52,306 bases of DNA from assembly GCA_022800665.1 (NCBI GenBank), contig JAAWQS010000012.1:1-52306 (forward strand), read 5' to 3'. A program made the position numbers and the translations under genes. The notes under the pieces were generated by a model that ran no database searches, had not been told where the DNA came from, and was given only the letters and a program-made list of their open reading frames with translations. This stretch comes from Oscillospiraceae bacterium. GTDB lineage: Bacteria > Bacillota > Clostridia > Oscillospirales > Oscillospiraceae. Below, in pieces: positions 1-7,600 of this stretch (positions within the stretch are counted from its first letter, which is position 1; each line of letters starts with the position of its first letter).

Positions 1-78
1 ATGTTGCCAAATCGTTGCCACAGAGGGGTTCAAGCCTTGCAAAACCCAGTCATATCAAGGCTTTTCCACCCTCTGAAA
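1..78. other. Non-coding edge downstream of guaA
   Basis: No convincing gene lies in these 78 bases beyond the 3' end of guaA. The heptamer GTTGCCA occurs twice as a direct repeat (3-9 and 14-20). AAGCCTTG and CAAGGCTT form an inverted pair around a loop of about 17 nt. The 3' end of guaA is a known integration site for genomic islands in many bacteria, so an element junction to the left is possible but cannot be seen here. Confidence 0.3.
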
Positions 79-1620
79 TCATTCCCACTCAATCGTCGCC
101 GGAGGCTTACTGGTCACATCATAAACAATCCGGTTAATCCCCGGCACTTCATTCACGATCCTGGTACTAATTCGATCCAGCGCCTCATACGGCAGTCTAG
201 CCCAATCAGCGGTCATAAAATCGGTAGTTGTCACAGCCCGCAGGGCCAGCGTATAATCGTAAGAGCGTCCATCCCCCATCACGCCAACGCTCCGGGTGTT
301 CGTCAGCACGGCAAAATACTGCCCAACCTCCCGATCCAACCCTGCCGCCGCAATTTCCTGCCGGTAAATCGCATCAGCATCCCGCAAGGTATCCAGCTTC
401 TCCTTTGTCAGCTCACCAATCACCCGGATCGCCAGTCCCGGTCCTGGGAAGGGCTGACGGGCCACAAGATACTCCGGCAATCCCAACTCCCGGCCCAGCT
501 GGCGCACTTCGTCCTTAAACAGCAGTCTCAGGGGCTCAATAATCTCCTTAAAATCCACATAATCCGGCAGTCCGCCCACGTTGTGGTGGCTTTTGATCAC
601 TGCGGCATCGCCTGCGCCGGACTCAATCACATCCGGATAAATGGTACCCTGGGCCAAAAAGTCCACTGCACCGATTTTTTTTGCTTCCTCCTCAAAGACC
701 CGGATAAACTCCTCACCGATAATTTTCCGTTTCCGTTCCGGGTCTGTGACACCGGACAGTTTCTGTAAAAACCGCGCCTCGGCATCCACCCGCACAAAAT
801 TCATTGCCCAGGGCTGGAAAGCGGCCTGCACCTCGTCGCCCTCATTTTTTCGCATCAAACCGTGATCGACAAACACGCAAGTCAGCTGCCGGCCCACGGC
901 CTCCGCCAACAGCGCGGCGCATACCGAGCTGTCCACGCCGCCGGAGAGGGCGAGCAGAACCTTGCCGCCGCCTACTTTTTCACGGATGGCCTCAACTGCG
1001 GTGCGCTTATAATCGCCCATCGTCCAGTCGCCCGCCGCGCCGCAGACCTCGTACAGAAAATTGCGGATCATCGCAACACCGTTTTCTGTGTGGTTGACCT
1101 CCGGGTGGTACTGCACCCCATAAAAGCCCCGTTTTTCGTCTGCGATGGCCACATTGGGGCAGGCCTCGGAGTGAGCGGCCAAAACAAAACCGTCCGGCAC
1201 TTTTTCCATATAATCGCCGTGGCTCATCCAGCTCACGCCCTGCTCCGGCAAATTCTTGAAAAGTTTGCAGGAGGTATCAAAGAACGTCGCTGTTTTCCCG
1301 TATTCTCTGGCGGTATCGTCCTGAGCGGCTGTAACCTGGCCTCCCAGGGCCTGGGCCATCAGCTGACAGCCGTAGCAGATACCCAACACTGGTACGCCCA
1401 GCTCAAATACAGCCGGGTCCACATGGGGCGCGTCCTCCTGGTAGACGGAATTCGGCCCGCCGGTGAAGATAAAGCCGATGGGCTCCAGCCCTTTCAGCTC
1501 TTCCAGGGGGACGGTATAGGGTTTGACCTCGCAGTACACGCCGCATTCCCGCACCCGCCGGGCGATGAGCTGGTTGTACTGGCCGCCAAAGTCCAGAACA
1601 ATTACTGTCTGATGTTTCAT
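79..1620 (-). CDS. guaA: GMP synthase (glutamine-hydrolysing)
   Basis: Converts XMP to GMP using ATP and ammonia released from glutamine, the last step of guanine nucleotide synthesis in the cytoplasm. The 513-residue length is normal for the family. The N-terminal class I glutaminase domain shows the catalytic cysteine in GICYG (Cys82) and the partner His172/Glu174 in YHPE. The ATP-pyrophosphatase P-loop SGGVDSS lies at about 226-232. The C-terminal dimerisation domain ends in the conserved IEWE. It starts 15 nt downstream of xpt on the same strand, so the two form a purine operon driven from the xpt promoter. No truncation is visible. Confidence 0.97.
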   Translation of the reverse strand: MKHQTVIVLDFGGQYNQLIARRVRECGVYCEVKPYTVPLEELKGLEPIGFIFTGGPNSVYQEDAPHVDPAVFELGVPVLGICYGCQLMAQALGGQVTAAQDDTAREYGKTATFFDTSCKLFKNLPEQGVSWMSHGDYMEKVPDGFVLAAHSEACPNVAIADEKRGFYGVQYHPEVNHTENGVAMIRNFLYEVCGAAGDWTMGDYKRTAVEAIREKVGGGKVLLALSGGVDSSVCAALLAEAVGRQLTCVFVDHGLMRKNEGDEVQAAFQPWAMNFVRVDAEARFLQKLSGVTDPERKRKIIGEEFIRVFEEEAKKIGAVDFLAQGTIYPDVIESGAGDAAVIKSHHNVGGLPDYVDFKEIIEPLRLLFKDEVRQLGRELGLPEYLVARQPFPGPGLAIRVIGELTKEKLDTLRDADAIYRQEIAAAGLDREVGQYFAVLTNTRSVGVMGDGRSYDYTLALRAVTTTDFMTADWARLPYEALDRISTRIVNEVPGINRIVYDVTSKPPATIEWE

Positions 1621-1635
1621 AGCTCCGCCTTTCTC

Positions 1636-2214
1636 CTACTGGTCTTCCCGGAACACGATCCCATTTTCATCCGCCTGTTCGATCACGGCCAGGGCGTGGT
1701 AGGGGAACCCCTGGCTTCTCAGCCGGTCGCCGCCGCCCTGGAAGCCCTTTTCCACAGCGATGCCAATTCCCACCAGTTCAGCTCCGGCCTGATCCACCAG
1801 GTCGCACAGACCGCGCACCGCCTCGCCGTTGGCCATAAAGTCGTCCACAATCAGCACCCGGTCCCCGGCGGTCATCCACTCCTTGCTGAGAATCTGCGTC
1901 ACTTTTTTCTTATAGGTATAGGAATAGATTTCGCTCTGATACAGCCCGCCCTCAATGTTGTCGCTCTTCGCTTTCTTGGCGAACACCATCGGCACCTTGT
2001 ATTTTTCGGCGCAGATGGTGGCCAGAGCGATGCCGCTGGCCTCGGCGGTCAGTACCATGGTGATTTGTGACACGTCGAAAAATTTTGCAAATTCATCCGC
2101 GATATTTCCCATCAGCCTGGTGTCCACGCGGTGATTGAGAAAGCCGTCCACCTTAATAATATTGCCGGGCAGCACCTTTCCCTCTTTACGAATACGATCC
2201 TTCAGCTCCTGCAT
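1636..2214 (-). CDS. xpt: Xanthine phosphoribosyltransferase
   Basis: Salvages xanthine by joining it to PRPP to give XMP, the substrate of GuaA encoded just downstream. The protein is 192 residues and starts MQELKDRI, matching the usual start of the Bacillus enzyme. An ATG four codons upstream (2226) is also in frame, but GGAGG sits about 4 nt before the inner ATG, so I chose that one. The PRPP-binding loop VLIVDDFMANGEA lies at about 120-132. The leader between its promoter and the start is only about 50 nt, too short for the purine riboswitch that controls xpt in Bacillus. Confidence 0.94.
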   Translation of the reverse strand: MQELKDRIRKEGKVLPGNIIKVDGFLNHRVDTRLMGNIADEFAKFFDVSQITMVLTAEASGIALATICAEKYKVPMVFAKKAKSDNIEGGLYQSEIYSYTYKKKVTQILSKEWMTAGDRVLIVDDFMANGEAVRGLCDLVDQAGAELVGIGIAVEKGFQGGGDRLRSQGFPYHALAVIEQADENGIVFREDQ

Positions 2215-2277
2215 CGTCCTCCACATCCTCTCATCTCATCATCGTTTTATTTTTATGGTCGAGAATATGCTGCTCCT

Positions 2278-2306
2278 ATTATGACAAGTTTCTGCTCGTC
2301 TTGCAA
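2278..2306 (-). promoter_or_regulatory. Promoter of xpt-guaA
   Basis: On the minus strand, TTGCAA (2306-2301) and CATAAT (2283-2278) are separated by exactly 17 nt. Transcription would begin near 2270. This is read directly from sequence; no activity is known. Confidence 0.6.
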
Positions 2307-2398
2307 CTGTGGATTTCGACAAAAAACGTCTTCAGCGGCCCGTGCCGGAAAAAATTTTATAAATTTATAGTATTATTGCACACGCGGACGAAATTTTA

Positions 2399-2407
2399 TG
2401 CTATACT
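2399..2407 (+). promoter_or_regulatory. Extended -10 promoter of the PocR/AraC regulator
   Basis: TGCTATACT is an extended -10 element about 30 nt before the regulator start. No good -35 lies at the usual distance (TTGCAC at 2376 is 20 nt away), which suits a weak promoter that relies on the TGn motif. Confidence 0.45.
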
Positions 2408-2436
2408 GACGAAAAAGCGCAGGGAGGGGAAACGCT

Positions 2437-3285
2437 ATGAATGTACTTTTTGACCAGAAGCAGCTGCTCCAGCTGGTGACAAATCTTTATGTCCTCACCG
2501 GCATGACGGCCAACATCCTGGACCCGAAAGGTCAGGATATCAATCTGTTCCAGGATCACCCGCCCTTCTGCAAGGCAATTAACGCTCTGCCGGAGGGCCA
2601 TGCCCGCTGCGTGGCCTGCGACGCCTGGAAGGTAAAGAACTACACGGCGGACAAGGGGTTTCAGTTCTACCGCTGCCACGCCGGAATCTGTGAGGCGCTC
2701 ATGCCTCTGTACGACAAAAAGCGCCCGCTGGCCTACCTGATTTTCGGCTGCTTTTTGGACGGGAGCCCGATTGAGGAGCAGTGGGAACGCACCCGTCCAC
2801 TGGTGGAGTGGTATCCGGGCGGCGCGGACCGCCTGCGGGACGCCTTTTTCCAGTTCCGCCAGTACACAGCCCCGCAGCTGAACGCCTACGCCAAGACCCT
2901 GGAGGCTCTGGCGGCCTATATCCAGCTCAAGGGCATGATTCTCTCTACCGAACAGACCGACCTGCAGAAGCTGGAGCAGTATGTGGAGCAGCACTATATG
3001 GAAAAGCTGTCTTTGGAGAGCATTTCCGATGCCCTGCACATTGGACGGACCAAGCTGTGCCGTCTGGCAAAGGAGCTCTCCGGCGGACGCACCCTCTCCT
3101 TTCTCCTCTCCCAGCGGCGGATTGAGGCCGCAAAGGGACTGCTTGTGCAGAGCAGCCTGCCGGTGTACGCGGTGGCGGAATCGGTGGGAATCAGCGATTA
3201 TAATTACTTCTCCCGTGTCTTTCGCTCCTTCACCGGGGTCACTCCCAGGGATTTCCGGAAAAAAGGGCGGAATTTTGCCGGTTGA
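2437..3285 (+). CDS. PocR-sensor AraC-family transcriptional regulator
   Basis: A 282-residue DNA-binding regulator. The N-terminal part (about 5-165) resembles the PocR sensory domain, with its conserved cysteines at 45, 58, 61, 80 and 85 (for example RCVACDAWK). The C-terminal part (about 180-280) is an AraC-type double helix-turn-helix ending in YNYFSRVFRSFTGVTPRDFR. PocR-type sensors bind small molecules; the ligand here is unknown. The gene sits directly before the sugar ABC genes on the same strand, so it is the likely activator of that operon, whose promoter lacks a good -35. The start is backed by GGAGGGG six nt upstream. No terminator is seen after it. Confidence 0.88.
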   Translation: MNVLFDQKQLLQLVTNLYVLTGMTANILDPKGQDINLFQDHPPFCKAINALPEGHARCVACDAWKVKNYTADKGFQFYRCHAGICEALMPLYDKKRPLAYLIFGCFLDGSPIEEQWERTRPLVEWYPGGADRLRDAFFQFRQYTAPQLNAYAKTLEALAAYIQLKGMILSTEQTDLQKLEQYVEQHYMEKLSLESISDALHIGRTKLCRLAKELSGGRTLSFLLSQRRIEAAKGLLVQSSLPVYAVAESVGISDYNYFSRVFRSFTGVTPRDFRKKGRNFAG

Positions 3286-3328
3286 CTTGGTTATTTTGAC
3301 GAAAAATTTCCCCTGTTTTTTTGCTTTC

Positions 3329-3356
3329 CGTACAATTCTTCGGAATGCGTACGATT
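3329..3356 (+). promoter_or_regulatory. Direct repeat, candidate regulator half-sites
   Basis: CGTACAATT (3329-3337) and CGTACGATT (3348-3356) are near-identical 9-mers 19 nt apart, about two helical turns. They lie between the regulator gene and the ABC operon promoter. Spaced direct half-sites of this sort are typical of AraC-family operators. The binding claim is inference. Confidence 0.4.
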
Positions 3357-3400
3357 TTGCTATATTGGGAACGATGACCCCTATTTTTTCCAAATAGAAC

Positions 3401-3409
3401 TGGTACAAT
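3401..3409 (+). promoter_or_regulatory. Extended -10 promoter of the sugar ABC operon
   Basis: TGGTACAAT is a strong extended -10. The region 17 nt upstream (CTATTT) is not a -35 consensus, as expected for a promoter that needs an activator. A second extended -10, TGCTATATT (3358-3366), lies upstream beside the direct repeats and could be an alternative. The leader to the lipoprotein gene is about 100 nt. Confidence 0.5.
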
Positions 3410-3513
3410 AAGAGACAGGCAGTGTCCCGCTCCCGGCTGTGTCCTCAAGACCTTCCCTGTGCGCAGGACGCTGCTTTCTATTCCCAATCCATAATTTAAG
3501 GAGGATGTATTGA

Positions 3514-4818
3514 ATGAAGAAGAAGTTACTTGCGCTGCTGCTGGCCATGACCATGGTCATGGCCCTGGCTGCCTGCGGCAGCCAGGGCGGAAACGCTGGC
3601 GGTAATACCGGCGGCGACGCGCAGAACAACACAGGCGATACCGGCGGCTCCGATGCCCCTTCCGGTGATAAAATCGACATCAGCGTCATCGCCTCCCAGT
3701 ACGGCCAGAACACCACCAAGTGGTGGGCGGACTTTGCCGATGCGTTCAACGCTGAGCACGACAATATCAACCTGACCGTGGAAGTCGTCTCCTGGAACGA
3801 TATCTACACTGTGGTCAACACCCGCCTGTCCAACAACAGCGCCCCCGACATCCTGAACATCGATGTCTTCGCCGACTATCAGGCGGACGGCCTGCTCCTG
3901 CCTGCCAAGGACTATGTCTCCGATGAGACCTATGCCAAGCTGTACCCCGCATTCCTGGAGCAGTCCAACATTGACGGCACCATCTGGGCCATCCCTGACC
4001 TGGCTTCCGCCCGCGCCATGTACTACAACGTGGACATCCTGGAAGCTGCCGGCGTGGAAGTGCCCACCACCTGGGACGAACTGAAGGCCGCCTGCGAGAA
4101 GATCAAGGCATATGACTCCGAGATCTATCCCTGGGGCATTGACATGACCACCGACGAAGGCCAGGCCGCTTTTGCCTACTACATCTGGAACAACGGCGGC
4201 GACTTCGTGGACGGTGACGGCAACTGGACCCTCAACAGCCCGGAGAACGTGGAGGCGGTCAACTACGCCATTGATCTGGTTAACTCCGGCCTCACCAACA
4301 GCGCCCCCGCTACCGACACCCGCTATGACCTGCAGGATATGTTCGGTTCCGGTAAGGTTGCCATGATGATCGGGCCCAACAGCATCCCCACCTACATTGC
4401 CGATGGCGGCAGCACTATCAACTACGCTTTCGCGCCCATCCCCACCAACGGCGGCAACGCCTCCGTCTCTGCCGGCGTTATGGACCGCTTCATGTGCTTC
4501 GACAACGGTCACTCCCCTGAGAAGATCGAGGCCATCAAGACCTTCTTCGATTATTTCTATGACGATGCCCGGTACTCTGAATGGGTGCTGATGGAAGGCT
4601 TCCTGCCCGCCACCTCCGCCGGCGGCGAGATCGTGGCCAAGGAAGACCCCAGCATGGCTCCCTGGGTGGACATCGTTGGCAGCTGTAAGTTCTATCCCAC
4701 CGCCAAGGCTGAGTGGGCCGACGTGAAGCAGGGCGTCATCAACGTGGAGCAGCAGGCTCTGCTGGGCGGAGACGTGCAGTCTCTGCTGGATGAACTCCAG
4801 TCTCAGATCGCCGGATAA
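3514..4818 (+). CDS. Sugar ABC transporter substrate-binding lipoprotein
   Basis: Captures a carbohydrate outside the membrane and delivers it to the two permeases encoded next. The 434-residue protein begins with a lipoprotein signal peptide ending in ALAAC (lipid-attachment Cys21). A Gly/Asn/Asp-rich tether (about 22-52) and a family 1 solute-binding fold follow. GGAGG sits close before the ATG. Codon use is strongly biased, as expected for an abundant protein. Substrate cannot be read from the sequence. The neighbouring nagB makes amino sugars such as N-acetylglucosamine oligomers or sialic acid reasonable guesses, but other sugars are possible. Confidence 0.93.
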   Translation: MKKKLLALLLAMTMVMALAACGSQGGNAGGNTGGDAQNNTGDTGGSDAPSGDKIDISVIASQYGQNTTKWWADFADAFNAEHDNINLTVEVVSWNDIYTVVNTRLSNNSAPDILNIDVFADYQADGLLLPAKDYVSDETYAKLYPAFLEQSNIDGTIWAIPDLASARAMYYNVDILEAAGVEVPTTWDELKAACEKIKAYDSEIYPWGIDMTTDEGQAAFAYYIWNNGGDFVDGDGNWTLNSPENVEAVNYAIDLVNSGLTNSAPATDTRYDLQDMFGSGKVAMMIGPNSIPTYIADGGSTINYAFAPIPTNGGNASVSAGVMDRFMCFDNGHSPEKIEAIKTFFDYFYDDARYSEWVLMEGFLPATSAGGEIVAKEDPSMAPWVDIVGSCKFYPTAKAEWADVKQGVINVEQQALLGGDVQSLLDELQSQIAG

Positions 4819-4837
4819 CGCCGACTATAACTGCCGC

Positions 4838-4869
4838 GGGCCGGGCCGTTTGGCTCGGCCCTCTTGTTT
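4838..4869 (+). terminator. Intercistronic hairpin after the binding-protein gene
   Basis: GGGCCGGGCC (4838-4847) pairs with GGCTCGGCCC (4852-4861) around a GTTT loop with one G-U pair. TCTTGTTTC follows. This is a leaky terminator or processing hairpin that would raise binding-protein mRNA above permease mRNA. Confidence 0.7.
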
Positions 4870-4902
4870 CAGTGTATTGTAAGAGAGGGAGGGAGGTACC
4901 CC

Positions 4903-5787
4903 GTGAAAAAAAATTCCTTACGCAAAATTGAGCCGTATGTCTGGATTGCCCCCAGCTTAATTCTGATGTCAGTTTTCATCCTGGTACCCATTGTGTTTGT
5001 GTTTCGTATGGCTCTGAGCGACGTGAGCAAGGCGGGACTGATCAAAGGCTTCAACGGCGCGGCCAACTTCGCAAAGGTTCTCAAAAGCAACGCTTTCGGC
5101 ATCGTGCTGAAGAACACCCTGGTCTGGACGGTGGCCGTGGTGGCGCTGTCCACCATCCTGGGCTTCATCCTGGCCCTGGCGCTGAACAACCAGTTCCGCG
5201 GGCGCAAGATTGCACGGGCCATCGTGGTTTTCCCCTGGGCCACCACGCTGGTCATCCAGGCCAGCGTCTGGAACTTCATCATCAACACGGACTACGGCAC
5301 CCTGAACACCCTGCTTATCAAACTGGGTATTCTCGACCACGCGGTGAACTGGACGTCCACGCCCCAGATCTACTTCAACTGGGAGATCGCCTGCGGCATC
5401 TTTGTCACCATCCCCTTTGTCACCTTCTGCGTCCTCTCCGGACTGCAGAGCATCGACACCACCTACTATGAAGCCGCTACGGTGGACGGAGCCAACTACT
5501 GGCAGAAGCTGTTCAAAATCACCCTGCCCCTGGTCCGCTCGTCCCTGACGGTGAGCACAGTGCTGAACATCATCTACGTGTTCAACTCCTTCCCCATCGT
5601 CTGGACCATGACCAAAGGCGACCCGGCCAACTTCACGGACACGCTGGTTACATACCTCTACAAGCTGGCCTTCTACAATGGCCGGCAGGGAGAGGCCGCG
5701 GCGGTTTCGGTCATTGGCTTTATCATCCTGCTGGTTTGTGCCAGCGTGTACATGATCTATACGCTGCGGAAGGGAGATGACTACTGA
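4903..5787 (+). CDS. Sugar ABC transporter permease (MalF-like)
   Basis: One of two membrane subunits of a CUT1-family sugar importer. The 294-residue protein has about six hydrophobic segments. The cytoplasmic EAA loop reads YEAATVDGANYWQKLFKITL, the contact site for the ATPase. I chose the GTG start at 4903 because GGGAGG lies six nt before it and the protein then begins KKNSLRKIEPYVW as in relatives; an upstream in-frame ATG (4864) has no such site and overlaps the hairpin. Its stop overlaps the next permease start by 1 nt. No ATPase gene is nearby, so a shared MsiK/MalK-type ATPase encoded elsewhere is expected. Confidence 0.92.
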   Translation: MKKNSLRKIEPYVWIAPSLILMSVFILVPIVFVFRMALSDVSKAGLIKGFNGAANFAKVLKSNAFGIVLKNTLVWTVAVVALSTILGFILALALNNQFRGRKIARAIVVFPWATTLVIQASVWNFIINTDYGTLNTLLIKLGILDHAVNWTSTPQIYFNWEIACGIFVTIPFVTFCVLSGLQSIDTTYYEAATVDGANYWQKLFKITLPLVRSSLTVSTVLNIIYVFNSFPIVWTMTKGDPANFTDTLVTYLYKLAFYNGRQGEAAAVSVIGFIILLVCASVYMIYTLRKGDDY

Positions 5788-6644
5788 TGAATGAAACTGC
5801 AAGAAAGCCGGTCCCGGCAAAGAAAGTGATTCTGCGGACGCTTCTGTATCTGGTCGTGATCGCGGTGTGCGTGATTACTCTGTACCCCTACTTTGCCATG
5901 TTCTGCACCGCCCTGAAGAGCCGTGCGGAAATCTTCAGCCCCCACGGCACCATCCTGCCGGTCACGGCGTTGTGGACCAACTTCATTGACATCTGGGACC
6001 GTGCGCCTATGGCCCGGTATCTGCTCAACTCCATTCTGGTGGCCAGCGGCTCCACCGTCATTGCCATGCTCTGCGGCATTCCCGCCGCCTATGCCCTGGC
6101 CCGTATGCGCTTCAAGGGTCAGACCGCTTTCCTGGGCTTTGTCATTGTCTCCCAGATGTTCGCCCCGGTGGTGCTGCTCATCGGCATCTATAAGGTCATG
6201 CTGACCCTGGGCCTGACGGACAGCGTCCTGGGACTGGTCTTCATCAACGCCGCCTTTAACCAGGCCTTCACCATCTGGCTCCTGCGGGGGACTTTCATGG
6301 GCATCTCCTCGGAGATGGAGCAGGCGGCCACCATTGACGGGTGTACCCGGCTGCAGTCCATGCTGCGGGTGCTGCTGCCGGTGGCCGCGCCGGGCATCGT
6401 CACCACGCTGATTTTTATTTTCATCAACGCCTGGAACGAGTACACCGTGGCCCTGTGCCTGATCTCCACCGACACCAACAAGCCGCTGACCGTGGGCATC
6501 AACATTTTCAACGGCTACAACATGATTGAATGGCAGTACCTCTTTGCCGCCTCCATTTTCGCCATTATTCCCGTGGTTATCCTGTTCATGGGAATCGAAA
6601 AGAATCTGGTCAGCGGTCTGGCTTCCGGCGGCGTGAAGGGATAA
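5787..6644 (+). CDS. Sugar ABC transporter permease (MalG-like)
   Basis: The second membrane subunit of the CUT1 sugar importer, 285 residues with six predicted membrane helices. The EAA loop EQAATIDGCTRLQSMLRVLL lies in the second half. It is translationally coupled to the preceding permease through a TGATG overlap. The C-terminus GVKG is typical of MalG-like subunits. No obvious terminator follows it. nagB, 161 nt downstream, has its own promoter but may also receive read-through. Confidence 0.93.
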   Translation: MNETARKPVPAKKVILRTLLYLVVIAVCVITLYPYFAMFCTALKSRAEIFSPHGTILPVTALWTNFIDIWDRAPMARYLLNSILVASGSTVIAMLCGIPAAYALARMRFKGQTAFLGFVIVSQMFAPVVLLIGIYKVMLTLGLTDSVLGLVFINAAFNQAFTIWLLRGTFMGISSEMEQAATIDGCTRLQSMLRVLLPVAAPGIVTTLIFIFINAWNEYTVALCLISTDTNKPLTVGINIFNGYNMIEWQYLFAASIFAIIPVVILFMGIEKNLVSGLASGGVKG

Positions 6645-6719
6645 AACCTGCCGGAGCCGCCGCAGGCGGTACCGAGCGGGCTTCCACAGAGCTGCCGTGC
6701 GCTCCCATCTAACCGGGGG

Positions 6720-6748
6720 TTGCAAATTACTTCCCCAAATGTTACAAT
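6720..6748 (+). promoter_or_regulatory. Promoter of nagB
   Basis: TTGCAA (6720-6725), 17 nt, TACAAT (6743-6748), about 57 nt before the nagB start. It allows nagB to be expressed apart from the upstream ABC genes. Confidence 0.65.
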
Positions 6749-6755
6749 AAAAATA

Positions 6756-6771
6756 CCCCTGATACCAGGGG
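6756..6771 (+). promoter_or_regulatory. Inverted repeat at the nagB transcription start
   Basis: CCCCTG and CAGGGG form a 6-bp dyad around ATAC, placed where transcription should begin. It could be a repressor operator (NagR-type regulators bind dyads near nag promoters) or a small 5' hairpin. The sequence does not decide. Confidence 0.35.
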
Positions 6772-6805
6772 AGGAAAATGATACACCGTCATAGGAGGCA
6801 GACAA

Positions 6806-7537
6806 ATGAAAATTTATGTGACCGAGGACTATCAAAGCATGAGCCGCAAGGCGGCGAACATTCTTTCCGCCCAAGTGATTCTCAATCCCACCTGCGTGCT
6901 TGGCCTGGCCACAGGCTCCTCGCCTGTTGGAATGTACAAGCAGCTGATTGAGTGGTATAAGAGGGGGGACGTGGACTTCAGCGAGGTGCGCACCGTCAAC
7001 CTGGACGAGTATGTTGGCCTTGCGCCGGACCACGACCAGAGCTACCGCTACTTCATGCAGAGCAACTTCTTTGACCACATCAACATTAAACCCGAAAACA
7101 CCAACCTGCCCAATGGACAGGCGGCGGACCTGGCGGCGGAGTGCAAACGCTACAACCAGGTAATCCACAGCCAGGGCGGCATTGATATGCAGCTGCTGGG
7201 CATGGGCCACAACGGCCATATCGGCTTTAACGAGCCAGGCGACACCTTTGATCTGGAAACCCATGTGGTGGACCTGACAGAGCGCACCATCGAGGCCAAC
7301 GCCCGCTTCTTCGCCACCCCCAACGAGGTACCCCGTCAGGCTCTGACCATGGGTATCAAGACCATCATGCAGGCTCGGAGAATTCTGGTGGTGGTCAGCG
7401 GCGAGGACAAGGCGGACGCCGTCAAGGCGGCTCTGACCGGCCCCGTCACCCCCAAGGTTCCCGCCTCGATTCTCCAGCTGCATCCCAATGTCATGCTGGT
7501 TGCCGACAAGGCGGCGATGAGCAAGGTCCAGGGATAA
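6806..7537 (+). CDS. nagB: Glucosamine-6-phosphate deaminase
   Basis: Converts glucosamine-6-phosphate to fructose-6-phosphate and ammonia, feeding amino sugars into glycolysis. The 243-residue length matches Bacillus NagB, which lacks the C-terminal allosteric extension of the E. coli enzyme. Visible catalytic features are NLDEY (Asp67) and GHNGHIGFNEP (His138, Glu143). ATGSSP (35-40) is the phosphate-binding segment. GGAGG lies 9 nt before the ATG. nagA is not in the window. Its place after a sugar importer is the main clue to that transporter's substrate class. Confidence 0.96.
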   Translation: MKIYVTEDYQSMSRKAANILSAQVILNPTCVLGLATGSSPVGMYKQLIEWYKRGDVDFSEVRTVNLDEYVGLAPDHDQSYRYFMQSNFFDHINIKPENTNLPNGQAADLAAECKRYNQVIHSQGGIDMQLLGMGHNGHIGFNEPGDTFDLETHVVDLTERTIEANARFFATPNEVPRQALTMGIKTIMQARRILVVVSGEDKADAVKAALTGPVTPKVPASILQLHPNVMLVADKAAMSKVQG

Positions 7538-7559
7538 CGCGAGAATACCCGAAAACAGC

Positions 7560-7594
7560 AAGCCGGTGGAGCATTCAAACTCCACCGGCTTTGT
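7560..7594. terminator. Bidirectional terminator between nagB and the EndoQ-helicase gene
   Basis: AAGCCGGTGGAG (7560-7571) pairs perfectly with CTCCACCGGCTT (7580-7591) around an 8-nt loop. TTTGTCC follows on the plus strand. It lies between convergent genes. Confidence 0.85.
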
Positions 7595-7600
7595 CCATGT

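Noticed and set aside
2227-2400. Purine riboswitch before xpt
   Set aside because: AATATG and GTTTCT on the plus strand look suggestive, but they face away from xpt. On the xpt strand the region is a promoter (TTGCAA, 17 nt, CATAAT), leaving too short a leader for the aptamer.
4864-4902. Longer ATG start for the first sugar permease
   Set aside because: It overlaps the intercistronic hairpin region and lacks a binding site. GTG 4903 has GGGAGG at ideal spacing.
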